DNA of 64,000 nucleotides, taken from NCBI GenBank assembly GCA_038093515.1, contig JBBPSI010000109.1, forward strand, positions 1 to 64,000, given 5' to 3'. The notes beneath the pieces were generated by a model that saw only the letters and a program-made list of their open reading frames with translations, searched no databases and was not told the origin of the DNA. This DNA is from Butyriboletus loyo. Its lineage: Eukaryota > Basidiomycota > Agaricomycetes > Boletales > Boletaceae. Positions within the stretch are counted from its first letter, which is position 1. Each line of letters begins with the position of its first letter. The position numbers were made by a program, and so were the translations under genes. Positions 59,660 through 64,000 of the stretch are shown here, piece after piece.

Positions 59660-59989
59660 ACCGTCGTGATTTCGAACACCCGAGTGAATTGCCCGTTGGA
59701 GATCATCCCATAGATGGACTTGCTACTACTACATACTTACATTCATCACATTTCCTTATCGGACACCGCACTCTTCTCGCGACGCGCTGCCTCCAGGTTG
59801 CCACTTTCCTTCAGTCTCGTAGTAAGCTATACTCTACACTCGTACTGATTAGTATAGGACTTACTTGACCGTCTATCTAGTTCGTGTTCCCTCAGCATCA
59901 CCACGGTTCAAACCTGCCCACCGGAGGAAGATTGTGCTAACTTGGCACGGTGGATCAGCCTGAGGGAACGAAGTTGCAACAATAAGCCC
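59660..59989. other. Intergenic region, no gene seen
   Basis: 330 bp between the membrane protein and the TPR-CHAT relic. An open frame continuing to 59868 is the alternative reading of the upstream gene's tail. Confidence 0.3.
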
Positions 59990-60900
59990 GGAGACGTACC
60001 GCTTTCGTGGTGGGGAGAGCAACGTGGTCAGGATCTCGGTCGGATAGGTGTACTGGCTGGATTTACGATGACGACTGGTCCACCAGCGGTCGCCACTTGG
60101 AGACTTGAGAAGAGTGACGGCTGGAGGAAACGAGAGAGACCAGGCAACTTGCGAATATTGGGAGGGAAATCAAGCACAGTGCGATGCACACAGGCAAATT
60201 GCGTGAACCTGTCTGCCAATTTCTTGCCTGCGTCGCCGGATGGCGGATTAACTGGCTCCAGAAGACACCGCGACCTTGTTCAATGAGCTCAGTTGCATCG
60301 GTAAGATTTCCATAACGAACACAAGCCGAAAACGTATCAACTGCTAGAGTTGTCACGAGTTGTTTGAATAGCGCAAGATTCTGGGACAGAGATAGTAAAG
60401 TAGCGAGATGGTGAACACGGGTGCAAAAACGTTTGACAAGCCAAAACTGTGGTTCAGCTGCCTGGATCTATTGTTTGACACATTCGAGGTCGGCAGAAGA
60501 TACTGTCCGGGAAACGTCAGAGCATTGGCAATGTAGGTTGAATGTTTCCTGGGGATCGCCCATGTCGTGTGTAGGTGAGTACTTGAATCGAGTATGGAGG
60601 CAGCGAGCGAGAGGCTAGGGCCCGAGGACGAAGCTCGATGGGGGAAGTTCCGACGATCCGAGGGAAAGTGCCTCATCGAGGTCAGGCAGTGTTCCAAGCC
60701 GGGCGAAACGACCATGGAGGTAATCCGCAAGATTGTCAAGTGAATCAGCTCGATCGGGACCTCTGGGCAAAGTCCTAATACATTCCGTTCGAGGGCAAGT
60801 GCTTCGTCGGTGTTCCGAAATGTGTGAAACGGGCATGGAGGTAACCCGCAACGCCGCTCAGTGAAGCGGCTCAATCGGGGTGTCCTTGGGGGAGAAAGTT
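59990..60900 (-). pseudogene. TPR-CHAT protein pseudogene
   Basis: The minus strand has TPR units of the type expanded in this fungal group: NTDEALALERNVLGLCPE, then in the next frame PDRADSLDNLADYLHGRFAR and LGTLPDLDEALSLG. A one-base frame change near 60768 separates them. Further on, TLAVDTFSACVRYGNLTDAT, ELIEQGRGVFWSQLIR and LSRFLQPSLFSSLQ with AGGPVVIVNPAS mark the linker and the very start of the CHAT (caspase-like) domain. The rest of CHAT, with its His and Cys, is absent. Stops lie between the parts. Intact relatives are long proteins with many TPRs and an HetF-type peptidase domain; this is a truncated remnant. Confidence 0.72.
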
Positions 60901-62280
60901 CTGATGCATTTCATTCGCGACAGCGATGTATCCAGATAATCTGCCAGTTCACCCCCCACCAAGCGTCAACGCGTCACTAGTGATCATTCACTCAACCATC
61001 TGGCTGCAGCATCTTCCTAGCCGTATTTCAGCTCCAGGTTTGGAGTATCTGTTCTCAACCGCTCCACGACCACGGGTGCTCTCCGTCCGATGGAACAAAG
61101 CCGCGACCGACTTGCAACCTTGGCGAGGTTTGACTCACACGTACGTGGTTACGAACTCCCTAAAATAACATACACTAGGCGAATCTTCAAGAAGCCCCCG
61201 CCGCTATTTCACGCAGCTCGAAATCCGGTCGCCGAGGCAGTTGCTCTCTACGGATTTTCTGCTCAGAAGGCGCTTCGAGTGAGGTGTGCCCTTCTGAGAA
61301 CATTGTAAATGGGCCGGGATGGCCAAGAGACCTCCCGACCACTGGGCATACTCGGACTCGGCAAGTTCGAGCGCGACATTCAAGTTAGTGGCATGGGTCA
61401 CTCTCTCGCCCACCATGTATGTAACTATTGTAGTCTGCTTCAACACCACTTTCCATTCGTCTATCATTATTCGGGGTTCGATGTGCAGGATTGATCCAAC
61501 AGGATTCGGTTGTGATCTTGAAATACGGGATAGCCATACGATCCGAGAGATGATTGACAGATTCCACGCGAGCCCAAGCGCTGCATGCCGCGCAGTGCAG
61601 TACCAGAGGGGCGATGCCCACGAAATTAAATCAGTAACCTAACCATGCTATGATACGTGGGTTTCGACTGTCCACTGGCAGAGTCGTACGAAACATATGA
61701 GACGTCACGGCTTACGTCCTTCTGAACTTGAAGTAAAACCAAGCATCCTTCCACCTACCTACCAGTGACGGGAGACGGTTGATGGGTCCCATCAGCGGTC
61801 GGCGCCCATGCCTCCCAACTCCTGACCTTTTTCTTGAAGATGTTTTCTGTTGGATTTGTCTCTTCCTCCCTGAGTTCATCACCGGAATTTGCCGTCTCAG
61901 AGTCTTAAGACCCTCTCCGAGCTGACCAAAAATCCGTGGAGAAGACCATACGCGATCTATACAGTTCACCGATTGGCAGTGATTGATGGCATCTTCAAAG
62001 ACCCCAAGATGAGCTATGCGACTCACCCACGATATCCACGGTTCACACTACTACTGCATCTCGGGGTATCTCTCTTCCGCTGGACGGGGTTTCTTGCACG
62101 CTCTGGCTTCCCAGTCCTTTTATCTGGGTCCGCAAGTCGGACAGGTCCGGGCTGGTTCTTGGCATCTTCGCGTTTATTCTTGTTTCGTTATTTGACAATT
62201 CTCTTTCCCGGACTCCTCTCCCGCGCTATAACGTTCATTTTCCCAACGTCGTCCATCCTGGCTGGTCGGTGACGTCCACG
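60901..62280. other. 1.4-kb region without a supported gene
   Basis: Frames on both strands overlap (61090-61308 plus, 61204-61467 minus, 61319-61642 plus, 61712-62026 minus, 61889-62272 plus), none with a known motif. Parts next to 60900 may be further decayed TPR units. The end is the likely promoter of the next gene. Confidence 0.3.
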
Positions 62281-62283
62281 GTC

Positions 62284-64000
62284 ATGGTCCTGGGGCTTCG
62301 ACCATTTCTTGGGGTATTTATCATTTTGGCGTTGTCCTTTCACCGGTGTCGTGCTCTGGACAACAATGGGCTCTCGTGGGCTAGGGGGTCCCACAGCAGA
62401 AACGAGGTATGCTCTATATTTCAACGACTCGCAGTTGACGCAAAGTGGACACTATCCTATAGACACTGGGACCAAATCAGCTGATAGAATGCGGGACACT
62501 GAATATTTCACTTTCCTCCGAGATGAACAACCACTCACGAAGAGATATATCGTATCACGTCCTAGCGTTCGAACCAGGAGGAAAGGCCACAATGTCCCTT
62601 GTTGGTTACCAGCCGTCATCTCTCCATTGGACCGTACAATATCCTGCAGGTGTGATCGTGGTCATCCTTCATAACAGTAATGTGCTCAGCAACGGATCCT
62701 CCAGGTACCCAGCTTTTTGTAGTACTTTTGAACCCCTTCGGCACATTCCTGGGTGTTCTCCCAGCTGCGTACACGGTAACTCGTGAGTCTACTCATCTTT
62801 CTCCTGCTACATACTTGACCTCCCTTTTACAGCAGGTTCGACAGATTGTCTGACCAAGGCCGAATCGTCTGTTTCTGGCCGCCTCATACCATGCGGTTCC
62901 TGGGAAATGTCTTTTTCTGGAGGGAAGCCACCATACTCGGTCGGCATCGTGGGTCTTGAATCTGGCAGTGTACACAATTACTATGTGCCATCTGGAGAAC
63001 ATATTCTCTCATACGCGAGCGGCGGGGAGCTTTCGGGACAAGTTGTCGGTAAGTTTTCTTGTCAATTGGCGACAATTTAGTGGTTGAATTAGAGGGCGTG
63101 CTTTGCCTCTCTTTGCGCGTGGATATTTTGCCATGCCTAATAGTTTTCGTTAGCGATGCGTGAGTCGTTCAGTTTATTACACCCCGTGTCGAGGAACGTC
63201 AGTGTCTTATTTCCAACTACGTGTTCTTCTCGTCTGGTCAGGAATGGCATGTTTGGCACGAGTTCTATCATTAACATCGCTACGACTCAAGATACGCCAC
63301 TAGCAGACTCATCTGATGCTTTTTCAAAATGCCGACCAGCACAACCCAGGGATCTGCCCTTTCGTCTGCGTGAAGCACCACGTCCGACAGCATTCAGATT
63401 TCGCCGTACCCTTCCTGATCACCCTCATATGCAATTGAGCAGAGACTTGGCTACCATCAACAACCATGCAGACACGGTCATCGTCGCTGTCTGCGTTTCA
63501 CTGGGTGGTATAGGAATCGTGGCGATCGCCATCTATGCCATCATGATGCGTCGGCGGCAGAAAATCCTGGATGCTCAGGACACCGCTCCAAGACCGTTTG
63601 AGGTTGCTGTGCCAGCGGTGACGACGTTGATGATAACGCGCGACCTGACTTCTCCCCCTACGCTGGGCGTTCCCCGGAGAATTTACTCACAAAGCAGGGG
63701 GAGATCCAGGTTCTCCGCGAGGATCAAGCGTTCTGCGTCGGCACCAACTACAGCTGCGCCCTCCCAGCCTGGCCCGTCCCGCAATACACGCAAGCAACCC
63801 CTCCTGCCTGACACATCCCTACTCACGAATCACGCTGGTCCATCCTCCTATCGTGCCCCACCTCGCTCTTCGACACACCTTCTCACCGCCATACCGCCAG
63901 ATCCACAGCCACAGTCCGATTCACGCGTGCAGCCCGAACAGTCATCTTCTTCCTTTCCCATGGGCGCACAACGCCAGCGTACAGCTGGCGTTTCCGCATC
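62284..64000 (+). CDS. Single-pass membrane protein, Ser/Pro-rich cytosolic tail (3' end beyond window)
   Basis: Likely start near 62284 with a hydrophobic leader (LGVFIILALSFHRCRALD in one frame), but the first exon is uncertain. The extracellular part has short beta-rich blocks: SLHWTVQYPAGVIVVILHNS (62620-62680), then an intron at 62785-62831, GSTDCLTKAESSVSG, WEMSFSGGKPPYSVGIVGLE and YASGGELSGQVV. The SGG.PPY.V.I pattern occurs in several copies in basidiomycete surface proteins. A membrane segment follows (TVIVAVCVSLGGIGIVAIAI, 63475-63535), then RRRQK and a Ser/Pro/Arg-rich tail open to the window edge. The topology resembles wall-stress sensors such as Wsc, but the family is different and the function unknown. 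Confidence 0.6.

Overview
The window looks like nuclear DNA of a filamentous basidiomycete (Agaricomycetes). My best guess is something close to Rhizoctonia/Ceratobasidium, inferred from protein family content, not from any search. Nearly every gene is cut by several introns of about 45-65 nt with GT..AG ends. Genes sit on both strands at high density. The families are typical of mushroom-class fungi: a questin oxidase-like protein, a TPR-CHAT relic, a DUF6534-like membrane protein and a Rua1-type zinc-finger regulator. There is no operon structure and no sign of prokaryotic DNA.

Region 1 (1 to about 9,500) is a nested transposon block, poorer in GC and in CpG than the rest. It holds the 5' LTR and leader of a minus-strand LTR retrotransposon leaving the left edge, sitting against a Tc1/mariner transposase relic; two solo LTRs with perfect 5-bp target duplications; a gypsy integrase-end relic; two pairs of dispersed repeats; and one complete-length Tc1/mariner element (6680-8775) with 215-bp terminal inverted repeats, whose transposase start is split by a solo LTR. 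A tRNA-Tyr gene with an 11-nt intron (9549-9632, minus) marks the change to gene space.

Region 2 (9,700-31,300) holds a GT69/CAP59-type glycosyltransferase, nibrin (NBS1), a KDM4-type JmjC histone demethylase, ornithine carbamoyltransferase, a histone-fold TAF3/TAF8-like protein, a DUF92/TMEM19 membrane protein, glycogen synthase, a PTC7-type PP2C phosphatase, proteasome beta-2 (PUP1) and a GVP36-like BAR protein. PUP1 and the BAR gene are divergent over about 210 bp.

Region 3 (32,000-40,900) holds an aldehyde dehydrogenase, a decayed fragment of a NUG1/GNL3-type circularly permuted GTPase, a p24/emp24 cargo receptor, a Rua1-like zinc-finger protein, SUS1/ENY2, mitochondrial ribosomal protein uS10m and Mago nashi. 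The last two diverge over 139 bp, and the Mago gene needs a 6-nt microexon. About 41,000-45,100 is poorly resolved, with one plausible hypothetical gene.

Region 4 (45,100-64,000) holds the questin oxidase-like protein, a divergent casein kinase 1 with a large insert and a reading-frame problem, a PHO84-type phosphate transporter, an EAF3/MRG15 chromodomain protein, a PRX5/AHP1-type peroxiredoxin, a cytochrome P450 pseudogene (nonsense codon and lost heme cysteine), a multi-pass membrane protein, a TPR-CHAT pseudogene, and a single-pass membrane protein cut by the right edge.

Most genes are housekeeping and do not form one pathway. Five act on chromatin, transcription or DNA repair (NBS1, KDM4-like, TAF3/TAF8-like, SUS1, EAF3), but they are dispersed and I see no evidence that they form a functional cluster. 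I found no convincing new system. The most useful leads are the Mago microexon, the stratified transposon nest, the odd casein kinase and three separate relics of gene decay.
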